This document shows positions 38,135 to 47,623 of a stretch of 64,000 nt of DNA, one piece after another. How positions within the stretch are numbered: the stretch's first letter is position 1; the number at the start of each line of letters is the position of its first letter. The stretch is taken from positions 186,001 through 250,000 of the forward strand of contig JAEINU010000001.1 of the NCBI GenBank assembly GCA_016342685.1. Direction: 5' to 3'. The notes under the pieces were generated by a model. That model had not been told where the DNA came from and searched no databases. It saw nothing but the letters and a program-made list of their open reading frames with translations. Source of the DNA: Bacteroidales bacterium. Its GTDB lineage: Bacteria; Bacteroidota; Bacteroidia; Bacteroidales; UBA12077. The position numbers were made by a program, and so were the translations under genes.

Positions 38135-38884
38135 ATGCCAATACAAAACAGAAAAAGTTTAAAAGGATATTTTAAGAAAGGTCAATTGCCAACAGAAGGG
38201 CATTTTCATGATCTAATAGATTCTTCTATTAATAAAGTTGACGATGGAATGTCGAAAACTATGGAAGATGGTTTGATGTTAGCACCTATTGGCGAATCAC
38301 GAAAGTTAATTTCATTCTTTAAAAACATTGAAGATAAAAGTCCGGTTTGGAAGATTGAAGTTGATGAAAATAATGCGGATCTGGAAATTACCAATAAATT
38401 AGGCGATGTTGCAGTAAACATAAATGACGAAGGAAAAGTTGGAATTAACAACGAAAATCCTGAAGCAAACCTAGATGTTAATGGTTCCGTTTCAATGTCA
38501 GGTCGAGAGGGAAATGCATATAAAGGAAAAATTCCAGCTGATGGTAAATGGCATAAGATTGTTGCCGACCTGAATGGTTGTCACATGTTTGAAGTTATTG
38601 CCGGCGTTGGAAAAAAGAAAACCGGAAAGTATGCAATGATGCATGCGATAGCAATAAGTGCTTTCGGAAAATCAAAAAATAAAATACGAATTACACAGGG
38701 ACGATATGGCGTTCGAGGAAATAATATAAAATTAAAATGGTCGGGCAGCACATATAAATTTAATCTGGAAATAAAAACCAGATACAACTATGGTGAGGGA
38801 GTTGCAATTTGTTACAATATCCAAAAGCTTTGGCAGGATGTTTTTATGGATAATTGCGTATTGGAGACTGAAGAAAAGGATTAA
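38135..38884 (+). CDS. Fibre-like or adhesin-like eCIS protein of unknown family
   Basis: A 249-aa protein. The N-terminus (QNRKSLKGYFKKGQLPTEGHF, HDLIDSSINKVDDGMS) is of the kind seen at the start of Bacteroidota tail-associated proteins, and the segment VGINNENPEANLDVNGSVSM matches the repeat found in Bacteroidota tail-fibre proteins. The C-terminal ~125 residues look beta-rich and globular (DGKWHKIVADLNGCHMFEVI). It sits between Afp11-like and Afp12-like genes. No other candidate for an Afp13-type receptor-binding fibre is present, so it is the best fibre candidate; this is inference. Confidence 0.6.
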   Translation: MPIQNRKSLKGYFKKGQLPTEGHFHDLIDSSINKVDDGMSKTMEDGLMLAPIGESRKLISFFKNIEDKSPVWKIEVDENNADLEITNKLGDVAVNINDEGKVGINNENPEANLDVNGSVSMSGREGNAYKGKIPADGKWHKIVADLNGCHMFEVIAGVGKKKTGKYAMMHAIAISAFGKSKNKIRITQGRYGVRGNNIKLKWSGSTYKFNLEIKTRYNYGEGVAICYNIQKLWQDVFMDNCVLETEEKD

Positions 38885-38905
38885 ATCAGGAATTTTACAA
38901 AACTT

Positions 38906-41764
38906 ATGAATCAGCCAAAATATTTAGATCGAAATAAAATTGTAGAAACTTCTCTGGATTTTAACACATTAAGAAAAGAGGGAATAAAAATTATTCAAGA
39001 ACTTACAGGTTCTTTTTGGACAGATTTTAATGCCCACGATCCTGGTGTTACTATTTTAGAGCAACTTTGTTATGCACTTACCGAATTATCGTTTCGTACT
39101 GATTATGATATTGAACAACTTCTTTTCAGAGAAGGTAAAAGCGATTTGCCATTCTTTAAACCTGAAGAGATTTTGACAAACAATCCACTCTCGGTTAATG
39201 ATTTTAGAAAGCTTTTTTTGGATAACATAGCTGAGATAAAAAATATTTGGTTTGAACCAGTTAAAGAGTATGAGGCTGGATTTAATGGTTTATATCGAGT
39301 GTTAATAGATACTTCTTTGATTTCAGCAACGAAGGACGATGAAGAAAGAGTGATCGAGAAAGTTCATCAAATATTTAGTCAGAATAGGAATTTAAGCGAA
39401 GACATTTTCGAAGTTAAAATTTTGGAGCAATTACCGGTCAAAATTTTTGCCAATATAGAAACTGATGGACTTAATGAACTGGGGCAGATAATGGCTAACA
39501 TCTATTTTGCAGTAGAACAATATGTGAATCCTGAAGTGAAATTTCATTCGCTCGGAGAACTTATTGATATGAATAAGAGCTACAGTGAAATTTTTGATGG
39601 TCCCATGCTTAAACATGGATTTATTATGAGCGATGAATTAGTTTCGCAACCTGAAACCATAATTGTTTCTGATGTAGTTAAGTTAATTATGCAGGTGGAA
39701 GGGATTGTTAGTGTTAAAAATCTTCACCTTGAGTTAAACGGACAAAAAGCCTATAATCAATTAACAATTCCTAAAGGACGAATCCCAAAATTTATACATA
39801 ACGATATTGTTTCTGAAGCAGAAAATCATTCGATAAAATTTTTCAAAGGAAATCTTGAATATAATGGTTTAAAAGTGAGTGCTTTTAGGAAGTATTTGAA
39901 TGAATTAGTTTCAGAACATAAGAAAGCATTTAGAATACAAGAGTCGTCTTTTGAAATACCAGAAGTACAGCAAGGATTAGATTTTGAAAGTTATTATTCA
40001 ATTCAGGATCATTTTCCTGCAATTTATGGAGTAGGAACAGAAGGATTACCAAACCGACCAACAAAGAAAAGAAAAGCCCAAGCAAATCAGTTAAAAGGAT
40101 ATTTGATGCTTTTCGAGCAATTTATGGCTAATTATTTTTCGCAATTAGCTCATTTTAAGGATTTACTATCAATACATAAAAAACTTGATAATACATATTT
40201 CTATCAACACTTAAATAGTGTCCCAAATGCTCAAATGTTTTACGCCGATAAAGAAGAACTGATAGAAGATGCTTATCTGGATTTTGGAAATATATCTAAG
40301 AATTATTTAAAAGGGCTTGGAGCTCTTAATAATTACTTTGATGATTTTGCCGATCGTAAAAACAGAATGTTAGATTTTCTTCTTGCATTGCATGGCGAAT
40401 CTTATACAAAATATTCAATTAGTCAGTTTAATTATTACTATACCGAAGAAGAATTTAAACGATTTCAAATAAAATGTAAATCGGCATTGTTACAACAATT
40501 AGCTGATATAAATTACAACCGATCTTCTGGTTTAGATTATTATAAAAGTAAAAAAACTGGACTTACTGGGTTAGAGAATAAACTCCACGTTATTCTAGGA
40601 TTAGGACTTGATGAGAATGAGCAAGGGAAGATTTCTGTCCTTAACAAGAAATCAGTATTTAATATTCTTGATAAATACAAAATTATGCTTTTAACATCGG
40701 GTTCTGAATTAACAACAATGGATAAATGGACTGAAGCATGTTCCCTCAAGAATATTGAACATACTCAGGAATCAATCGAAAAACAATTCGATTTAATTGA
40801 TGATGAAGATTTAAAGGAGCTTGAGAAGTCAGACCAAGAAGATCTTTTAGAAAAGTTATTGCCTTTTAAAATAAAACAAATAACTACTGATTTTTTAATA
40901 AATGGCATCGAGCTTACAAATTATAAAATTGGTAAAATTAAAGGAGCTAAAAAGGGATTTGCTTTAATTCATAAAAGCAATGATGGTTCAGATTGGAAGT
41001 TGGTTGGCGAATTTAAATCAGAGAAGGAAGCTTTGCAGGGTTTTGTTCTGCTTAGAGAAATGTTAATTTTAATAAATACCGAAACAGAAGGTTTTCATTT
41101 ATTAGAGCACATTTTGTTGCGTCCAAGACCCGAAGAGGAAAGATATGGTATCTATATAAAAGATGAGAACTCGAATTTCATTCTTAAAAGTAAGAATCAG
41201 TACTCCATTGAAGGGCGAAAAGAAATTCTAAGAATTGTTGAAGATAATATTAACGTTTACGATAACTATTCAGTTGAAGCAGACGAGAATAGGAATATGA
41301 ATATAATCTTCAAAATCCCCGAAACAGATATAAGTTTTACCAGCACCGAACCGGATATTTCTGTTGAAAATTCGCATTCTCAGATGGAAAGTTTATATCG
41401 ATTTTTATCCGATAAAAATGGAGCAACATCTTTTGATAAAAAAACAGGGTTCTATATTCAGTATAACGAGGATGAGAGAGATATACCAGAAAATTATTTC
41501 ACCTATAAAATTAGTTTGGTATTTCCTTCATGGACAGCAAGGTTTAATAATCCAGAGTTTAGGTCAATAGTAAAAGATTTGGTTTGGGAGCAAAAACCAG
41601 CTGCCGTTTATGCAGATATTCACTGGTTATCTCCAAACGACATGAAAAAGTTTGAAAAGTTGTATAAGAAATGGCAAACGAAACAAACTGAGTCTATAGA
41701 GAATGATTTTTCAATAAAGATTGGAAGTTCAGATTTAGCTAATTTTTTATATAAGAAAGATTAA
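38906..41764 (+). CDS. Afp12/Pvc12-like baseplate wedge protein
   Basis: A 952-aa protein whose N-terminus carries the baseplate signature FWTDFNAHDPGVTILEQLCY followed by ALTELSFRTDYD. A conserved C-terminal segment FHLLEHILLRPRPEEE is found in Bacteroidota Afp12-type proteins. It partners the gpJ-like protein in the baseplate wedge. It starts 21 bp after the fibre-like gene. Confidence 0.85.
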   Translation: MNQPKYLDRNKIVETSLDFNTLRKEGIKIIQELTGSFWTDFNAHDPGVTILEQLCYALTELSFRTDYDIEQLLFREGKSDLPFFKPEEILTNNPLSVNDFRKLFLDNIAEIKNIWFEPVKEYEAGFNGLYRVLIDTSLISATKDDEERVIEKVHQIFSQNRNLSEDIFEVKILEQLPVKIFANIETDGLNELGQIMANIYFAVEQYVNPEVKFHSLGELIDMNKSYSEIFDGPMLKHGFIMSDELVSQPETIIVSDVVKLIMQVEGIVSVKNLHLELNGQKAYNQLTIPKGRIPKFIHNDIVSEAENHSIKFFKGNLEYNGLKVSAFRKYLNELVSEHKKAFRIQESSFEIPEVQQGLDFESYYSIQDHFPAIYGVGTEGLPNRPTKKRKAQANQLKGYLMLFEQFMANYFSQLAHFKDLLSIHKKLDNTYFYQHLNSVPNAQMFYADKEELIEDAYLDFGNISKNYLKGLGALNNYFDDFADRKNRMLDFLLALHGESYTKYSISQFNYYYTEEEFKRFQIKCKSALLQQLADINYNRSSGLDYYKSKKTGLTGLENKLHVILGLGLDENEQGKISVLNKKSVFNILDKYKIMLLTSGSELTTMDKWTEACSLKNIEHTQESIEKQFDLIDDEDLKELEKSDQEDLLEKLLPFKIKQITTDFLINGIELTNYKIGKIKGAKKGFALIHKSNDGSDWKLVGEFKSEKEALQGFVLLREMLILINTETEGFHLLEHILLRPRPEEERYGIYIKDENSNFILKSKNQYSIEGRKEILRIVEDNINVYDNYSVEADENRNMNIIFKIPETDISFTSTEPDISVENSHSQMESLYRFLSDKNGATSFDKKTGFYIQYNEDERDIPENYFTYKISLVFPSWTARFNNPEFRSIVKDLVWEQKPAAVYADIHWLSPNDMKKFEKLYKKWQTKQTESIENDFSIKIGSSDLANFLYKKD

Positions 41765-41795
41765 AGATACTGACAGCTGCTAAAGTACAACTTGA

Positions 41796-44600
41796 ATGAA
41801 ATTAAATAAAAAAGCACATTCTGTTAAGCAGCTTTCAATTGAAGTTGAATACCCAGAGCTTAAGTCTGCTAAGGATGCTCAGGATAAGGTGCTTTCAATC
41901 GTAAAGAATAAACTTGTCGATATACTTGAAAGAGCCTGTGATAATTATGGATCAGATAGTTTAATTCGCATAAAAAAATTAACTCTCGATTTAGGTGATA
42001 TTCAATTTACTGATATTAGTACTCAGTTGCCACAAGCATTTGAGAAAAAAATAAATCAAATTTTTTCTGGCTTTAATAGCAACATATTTTCAACCAAAGA
42101 GCTTGGTGGTGTTGAGGTAATTAATGAAGAGGAACAACTCTTAATCTATTTTACATATTACATAAAATACGGAACAATTCCCTGGTATATGCAAGATGTT
42201 ATTGGCAACTATACCTTCGATGAAATTTTTACTCATTTGATCGATAAAAATACGGAATCATTTCAAAAAGAGTTTCTTAGTGCAATACAATATCCAAATG
42301 CAAGGAAAAGATTGCTTCGTTATTTTGATTCAGGAGAGGTATGGCAATTTTTAAAAAATAATTTACAGGCTCCAGTATATAGTAATATTCAAATGCTTAA
42401 TAAAGAGTTAAGTTATCTAATATCATTAAGCACAAATATTGAAAGTGTTCATAAAGGATATTTACTAAGTTATTTAAAGGAGTTTTTGTTGGTTATTTCA
42501 TCAGATTCTCGAAAAAAGAATCAAAGTTTTACTTTGGAGCAGTTAACAAAAAAATATGTTGATTTTATTGCACACGAAAAAAATATATCGCCAGAGAATT
42601 GGCTCCCATCTATTTTTGTAGGCCGCCCAGCTATAACTCAAGCAAGCTCTTCGGCAAATACAATAATTCTTGCAATGCAGGAAGATTACACTAATTACTT
42701 ACTTAGGGATAAACCTAAGATATTGGTATCCAAATTGGATAAGATAGAAGGGAAAATCCAGTTTGAGACCTGGCTTATGAAAATACAGCCTATTGCCGGA
42801 ACTTATTTGTCAAAAGCGATTAAAGAGATTGTAAAAAATATAAGTAAATCGTATCCCTTTATTGCTAAAACAAAAATAGAACAAATTGTTTGGGATGCCT
42901 CTGCAGAAATTATTTCTGATATTTCAATTGCAAAAGAGAATGTTTCAAAGTGGGTTTATGCAATTACTCAGCACGCACAAAAAATGTTTGGCTTTTCGGA
43001 ATATTCAACTAATAAGGCCGCTGAGCAAGTTGTTAAACTAGAATCTACTAAAGATTCTAAACGGAAGAAAGAAATACCTGACTTAGAATCTTTAACAGGA
43101 TTTAATATATTAATAGCGCGGGAGTATTTGAGTTTATTTCTTAAGAGTAGCTTAACTCCGTTTAAAAAGCTATACCAAAATCCTGCAAAAGAATTAAAGA
43201 GATTATTCTCCAGGTATTTAGAAGAGGATTCTGAGGCAAAATCATTTATTATAGAGCAAGTTGAAGATTCAAATTTAATGGCATTATGGAGGGTTAAAGA
43301 ATATCTTGGCGATGATTTATTTATTGCATTTAAGAAAATCATTAAAGAAGAAAGAAAAGATTTAATCCCAGAAATTGTTGAATACGATTATTTAATATTA
43401 TTAAGTTTTATAAGAAACGGCACCGTATCATGGACAGAACTTATTGAAAAAGGGAGAGATGAAATTACTCAGGTATTGGAGCAGTATTTCAAGAAAGAAA
43501 AAAGGAGTATACTAACAAGGCTGTTGGTTCAGGAAGATTTTTTCAAGAAACAGGTCATAATGGAAAAGGTTTTTGATACACTATCCATAGAGCCAGCGAG
43601 GGAACTTTTGAAAATTCGAAAGGAATTAATTGAAAGTGGAAAGATTGATGATTTGGAGTTCGTAATTAAAGATGAATCAAAAACGGAAATTGAAACAGAA
43701 GTGGCTGCAGCTATAGAAACTGAGAGTATTGATGCTCAGGTGCAAATAAATGAAAGGGTGGTTGATAGTTTAGCAAATTATATACTCGAATTTGGGAATG
43801 GGAAATTACCTTTAGGAATTACTCAAAAAAATCAAGCCAATTTTATTTTTGATGAGATTATAAAATCCGCTCGACAATCGTTATACGAAACGGCAGCAAT
43901 GCTCACAAGTATTGATAAGAAAGTTGTAGATACATTATTGGTTGTTTTCGATGATAAACAAAAAGACTATCTAAAAAAGTTAATACAAAATTATAGAACC
44001 AGATTTTTTAATATAGCAGAAGAAATAAAGGAGAGTGAAAAAAGAGAAGATCAATTAAGAATTCCAGTTAGTGAGAGAGAAATGGCAGAAGGAGGAGAAA
44101 CATTTTATGTAAACAATGCGGGACTCGTTCTTTTGAGTGTTTATATGAAAAGACTTTTTAGCCGATTTGATTTAATTGATAAGAAGGAGTTCAAATCGGA
44201 TGAAGCTCGCGAGAAAGCAATTTATTTACTTCAATATTTAGCAGCAAAAGATGATAATCCGGGAGAGCATGAACTAGCTTTAAACAAGATTCTAGTGGGA
44301 ATGCCCTTAGGAATACCATTGAAATTTAATATAAAACTGAGCGATGAAGAGAAAGAGATTTGTGAAAGTCTTCTCGATGCAGTAGTCAAAAACTGGACAG
44401 TATTAAAAAATACAAGTGCCGATGGATTGCGAACTTCGTTTTTACTTCGTAAGGGTAGTTTAAAAAAGGAAGCGAATGGTTGGAAATTGATGGTAGAGAA
44501 AAAAACATACGATCTTTTATTAGGTAAACTACCATGGGGATATTCTATGATTCATTTACCTTGGATGAAACATCCAGTTTTAACAGAGTGGGAAGATTAA
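41796..44600 (+). CDS. Contractile injection system tape measure protein (Afp14/Pvc14-like)
   Basis: A 934-aa protein with the CIS_TMP pattern: N-terminal HSVKQLSIEVEYPELKSAKD and LIRIKKLTLDLGDIQF; long helical middle; C-terminal VNNAGLVLLSVYMKRLFSRF, KAIYLLQYLA and LNKILVGMPLGIPL. It sets tube length; its own length therefore predicts particle length. It starts 31 bp after the Afp12-like gene. Confidence 0.92.
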   Translation: MKLNKKAHSVKQLSIEVEYPELKSAKDAQDKVLSIVKNKLVDILERACDNYGSDSLIRIKKLTLDLGDIQFTDISTQLPQAFEKKINQIFSGFNSNIFSTKELGGVEVINEEEQLLIYFTYYIKYGTIPWYMQDVIGNYTFDEIFTHLIDKNTESFQKEFLSAIQYPNARKRLLRYFDSGEVWQFLKNNLQAPVYSNIQMLNKELSYLISLSTNIESVHKGYLLSYLKEFLLVISSDSRKKNQSFTLEQLTKKYVDFIAHEKNISPENWLPSIFVGRPAITQASSSANTIILAMQEDYTNYLLRDKPKILVSKLDKIEGKIQFETWLMKIQPIAGTYLSKAIKEIVKNISKSYPFIAKTKIEQIVWDASAEIISDISIAKENVSKWVYAITQHAQKMFGFSEYSTNKAAEQVVKLESTKDSKRKKEIPDLESLTGFNILIAREYLSLFLKSSLTPFKKLYQNPAKELKRLFSRYLEEDSEAKSFIIEQVEDSNLMALWRVKEYLGDDLFIAFKKIIKEERKDLIPEIVEYDYLILLSFIRNGTVSWTELIEKGRDEITQVLEQYFKKEKRSILTRLLVQEDFFKKQVIMEKVFDTLSIEPARELLKIRKELIESGKIDDLEFVIKDESKTEIETEVAAAIETESIDAQVQINERVVDSLANYILEFGNGKLPLGITQKNQANFIFDEIIKSARQSLYETAAMLTSIDKKVVDTLLVVFDDKQKDYLKKLIQNYRTRFFNIAEEIKESEKREDQLRIPVSEREMAEGGETFYVNNAGLVLLSVYMKRLFSRFDLIDKKEFKSDEAREKAIYLLQYLAAKDDNPGEHELALNKILVGMPLGIPLKFNIKLSDEEKEICESLLDAVVKNWTVLKNTSADGLRTSFLLRKGSLKKEANGWKLMVEKKTYDLLLGKLPWGYSMIHLPWMKHPVLTEWED

Positions 44601-44687
44601 CGTAATATAATCTAAATAGAAATATTTTAGCAATAAAGATCTCAGATATTAATATAACTTTATAATAGAATACTAAAAGAATAGAAT

Positions 44688-45881
44688 ATGAACAGATTGG
44701 TAAAATGGGTAGTAATTGTATTAATTACTATTATAGCAATGTCTTGCAAAGAAATAGCTTTGGATGAACCGCAAGTGCAAGATTATTTTATGAAGTTTTA
44801 TGGAAATTATCATAACGACAATTTATATGATATTAAGCTTACACAAAACGAAGAAATTGTCTTGGCCGGTTATCGCCAAATGTCGGATGAAAGCGAGAAA
44901 GCTTGGATAATAAAAACCAAAGTTGACGGGATGGTCGATTGGGAAAAAGAATTTTCCGGCACAAATAATTATAGAGGATATGGATTATATATTGACAATC
45001 TTATAAATTTCGCAGCTTATGAATTTGTACCGGGTTCAACTACGCAGAAAGGCTTTTTGTGTCAGTATAATATGGATGGAACCCTAGTCGATTCTCTATC
45101 ATTTGATATTTTAGCCGATCATGTAAAGGATATTAAGTTTCTAACAAACAATTCCAATCTAAGATTTATTGTTCATGTATCTTTGAATAACAACGATGAG
45201 ATTTACATTTATGAATTGACATCGAGTAATGAGATAAACTTAATCTCAGCCAATAATTTGTACCGAACAGTTGTAGGGAGTTTGTATTTTTACGAGCAAG
45301 GTAATGGTGATTTGTATTTAACAGGAAGTTTTGAAGAGGTTGATAATCCAGGATATACAGACATTCTAGTTTCGAGAATTATTGATGATAATATAATATG
45401 GTCGTATCAAAAGGGAGAATCTGGGGCAATAGAAGAAACTTCTGGAATTGTACTTTTAAATAATGCATTATATGTGTCGGCTACTAAACATTCAGATCTA
45501 GAAAGCACAGATGGAAGTTTGTATTTAATTAAGATGGATGCAAGCGGATTAAGTGATGAGGAGATTGAAATTAATTTGGAGGGAGATAATACATCATATA
45601 ATATGATTGTTAATTCTGAAGAAGAATTTGTATTGGTTGGAGATCGAAAAATTGATGATAAGATTTCAAAGATATTTATGGTAAGAATATCTCTTGAAGG
45701 TCAGATTTTACTTGAGAATGAATATGGTAATGTAGGAGATAGTCATGGGCGTTTTGTAAAGAAATTACCAGAAGCTAAATCGGGTTTTGTAATTGCAGGA
45801 AACATTGCAACATCTACAGATGAAGATGCAAAAGATATAATTGTAATAAAGGCCGATGAATTGGGTGAGTGGATATTTTAA
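44688..45881 (+). CDS. Lipoprotein with propeller-like repeats inside the eCIS locus
   Basis: A 397-aa lipoprotein: signal VVIVLITIIAMSC with Cys20. The mature part consists of beta-repeats (NEEIVLAGYRQMSDESEKAW, EEEFVLVGDRKIDDKISKIF) similar to the PQQ/kelch-like repeats of Bacteroidota secreted proteins. I do not recognise a family. It is 87 bp after the tape measure gene on the same strand and is followed by a hairpin. It could be an envelope factor for the system or an unrelated insertion. Confidence 0.55.
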   Translation: MNRLVKWVVIVLITIIAMSCKEIALDEPQVQDYFMKFYGNYHNDNLYDIKLTQNEEIVLAGYRQMSDESEKAWIIKTKVDGMVDWEKEFSGTNNYRGYGLYIDNLINFAAYEFVPGSTTQKGFLCQYNMDGTLVDSLSFDILADHVKDIKFLTNNSNLRFIVHVSLNNNDEIYIYELTSSNEINLISANNLYRTVVGSLYFYEQGNGDLYLTGSFEEVDNPGYTDILVSRIIDDNIIWSYQKGESGAIEETSGIVLLNNALYVSATKHSDLESTDGSLYLIKMDASGLSDEEIEINLEGDNTSYNMIVNSEEEFVLVGDRKIDDKISKIFMVRISLEGQILLENEYGNVGDSHGRFVKKLPEAKSGFVIAGNIATSTDEDAKDIIVIKADELGEWIF

Positions 45882-45888
45882 ATGATTG

Positions 45889-45915
45889 TTCCTGCAGTTA
45901 ATGTAGCTGCAGGAA
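45889..45915. terminator. Hairpin between convergent lipoprotein and ATPase genes
   Basis: The stem TTCCTGCAG/CTGCAGGAA (45889-45897 with 45907-45915) lies between two converging stop codons and has T/A-rich flanks on both sides. A bidirectional terminator is likely. Confidence 0.7.
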
Positions 45916-45918
45916 TAT

Positions 45919-47346
45919 TTATCCCACTATTTTTCCACCCTTTTTAAGTTCTTTCATGATTCCTATTTCAAGATCTTCTTCATAAATCATTTTTCCACCA
46001 CGATTTAATGCCATTAAAACGCAATAACGAACGATGTTTATAATTATACCACCAGAAACTTCATATTCATCTGCAATTTCGTACAAATCAATAGATTTTT
46101 CTAAAGGAAAATCAGAAGGTAAAGATTTTTCCCATAAAATATATCTTGTATCGGCATCGGGATTTGGAAAATATACCATCGATTGAAATCTACGACTAAA
46201 AGCTTCATCAATATTATCCTTCATATTGGTTGCGAGAACAATCAAGCCCGGAAAATCTTCAATTCGTTGCAGTAAATATGCAACTTCTTGATTTGCATAG
46301 CGATCGTTGGAGCTTTTTGTGTTCGTTCTTTTTCCAAACAGAGAATCTGCTTCATCAAAAAATAGAATCCAATTTTTATTTTGTGCCTGATCAAAAATTC
46401 CTTTAAGGTTCTTCTCCGTTTCGCCAACCCATTTAGAAACAATCATCGAAAGATCAATTCGGTAAACATCCAATCCGGTAGTTTTTCCAAGTAAGGAAGC
46501 CGTTAGTGTTTTACCGGTACCGGGAGGACCATAGAATAAACACCTAAATCCGGGCTTAATAATTCTTCCTAATTTGGGATGCGACAGGATTTCTTTATGA
46601 TAATTAAGCCAAATAGAAATCTCGCTTAATTCTTGCTTGGTGTCATATGGCAAAATTAAATCTTCCCATTCTAACTTAGTATTAATTTTAGATGCCGGGA
46701 AATTACTATTGTAGTTTGGCTCATATTTTTCACCTTTAATTATTGCAAGAAACTCTTCGGTTGGTTGAATAACTTGTTTGTTCCACATTGTTTCTCCATT
46801 CGGAATCCAAAGTCGCAATATATTTAATTGCAATAATTTATTATCTCTTTTTAGGAGATGATCGGAATAAAGTGTGTTTTGTATTTTTCCGCCAGTTGTA
46901 AAAAAGCGAAAAGTATCAATTGTTGGAATAAATTCTTTATTATTAGAATTGATGATTCCCCCTAAATGAGGGAAAGTTAAATTTGTGCCAGGATTTGTAT
47001 TTGAAAGTGGACTAAGAATAATGGAAGAAAAATATGGAGCAATTGCTAATAAAATGGCAATTCTTTCTTCATTAATAATCTTCGTTTTTTTCAAAAAATG
47101 ATCGTAAGGGCACGCAGTATTAGATAAAGGTGGATTGTTTAAATGCTCGTTAATTAATTCTTTACTTGTTTTTGAGGATATGTTTTGATCTGTTCTTTCC
47201 AACAAATCACTTATTATTAACTTACATAAATCGTTTAACCAGTCAAGATCTCTTTCAATTGCTTCAAATGGATTTATCTCCGTATTTATACGATCATTAA
47301 ATTGGGTATCTTGAAAGGTTTTTTCTTCAGTATTATTATAATTCAT
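45919..47346 (-). CDS. AAA+ ATPase of the eCIS (Afp15/Pvc15-like)
   Basis: A 475-aa protein. The N-terminal ~230 residues are specific to the eCIS ATPases; the AAA+ domain has Walker A GPPGTGKT (273-280), Walker B ILFFDEADSLFG (327-338), and the arginine-finger region FSRRFQ (383-388). The Afp15/Pvc15 family is needed for assembly or cargo loading. Unlike the other structural genes it is on the minus strand, converging on the lipoprotein gene, with its own promoter upstream. Confidence 0.93.
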   Translation of the reverse strand: MNYNNTEEKTFQDTQFNDRINTEINPFEAIERDLDWLNDLCKLIISDLLERTDQNISSKTSKELINEHLNNPPLSNTACPYDHFLKKTKIINEERIAILLAIAPYFSSIILSPLSNTNPGTNLTFPHLGGIINSNNKEFIPTIDTFRFFTTGGKIQNTLYSDHLLKRDNKLLQLNILRLWIPNGETMWNKQVIQPTEEFLAIIKGEKYEPNYNSNFPASKINTKLEWEDLILPYDTKQELSEISIWLNYHKEILSHPKLGRIIKPGFRCLFYGPPGTGKTLTASLLGKTTGLDVYRIDLSMIVSKWVGETEKNLKGIFDQAQNKNWILFFDEADSLFGKRTNTKSSNDRYANQEVAYLLQRIEDFPGLIVLATNMKDNIDEAFSRRFQSMVYFPNPDADTRYILWEKSLPSDFPLEKSIDLYEIADEYEVSGGIIINIVRYCVLMALNRGGKMIYEEDLEIGIMKELKKGGKIVG

Positions 47347-47440
47347 ATTGTTTAGACTTGACTATTTTTTACTAAAAATTAGATTCTTAGATTTTGATAA
47401 GAATAATTTGTAACCTGCTTGATTTTTTTTAAGCTTATTA

Positions 47441-47448
47441 CAAATATA
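47441..47448 (-). promoter_or_regulatory. Candidate -7 box for the eCIS ATPase
   Basis: TATATTTG on the minus strand, 95 nt upstream of the ATPase ATG. It is identical to the -7 boxes of the two DUF4157 cargo genes. No spaced -33 TTG is evident. Confidence 0.45.
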
Positions 47449-47561
47449 ATAAAATATGCATTGTTTAAAGCTAACATGTACAAACTTATAAGTCATGTTT
47501 TTAAATTTAATAAATGAAATTATTTAAGGATGAAAATGAAGGAAATAATCAATAAAAATCT

Positions 47562-47592
47562 AACGTATTATGAACGAGAATCGTTATATTTG
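47562..47592 (+). promoter_or_regulatory. Promoter of DUF4157 cargo gene 1
   Basis: The -7 box TATATTTG is at 47585-47592, preceded by AACGTATTATGAACGAGAATC at 47562-47582. The same block recurs before cargo gene 2 (50520-50550) with only a few changes. No TTG at -33; the conserved upstream block may be an activator site instead. Confidence 0.6.
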
Positions 47593-47623
47593 TTTATACA
47601 AAGAATGTTGAAAAAAAAGAAGT

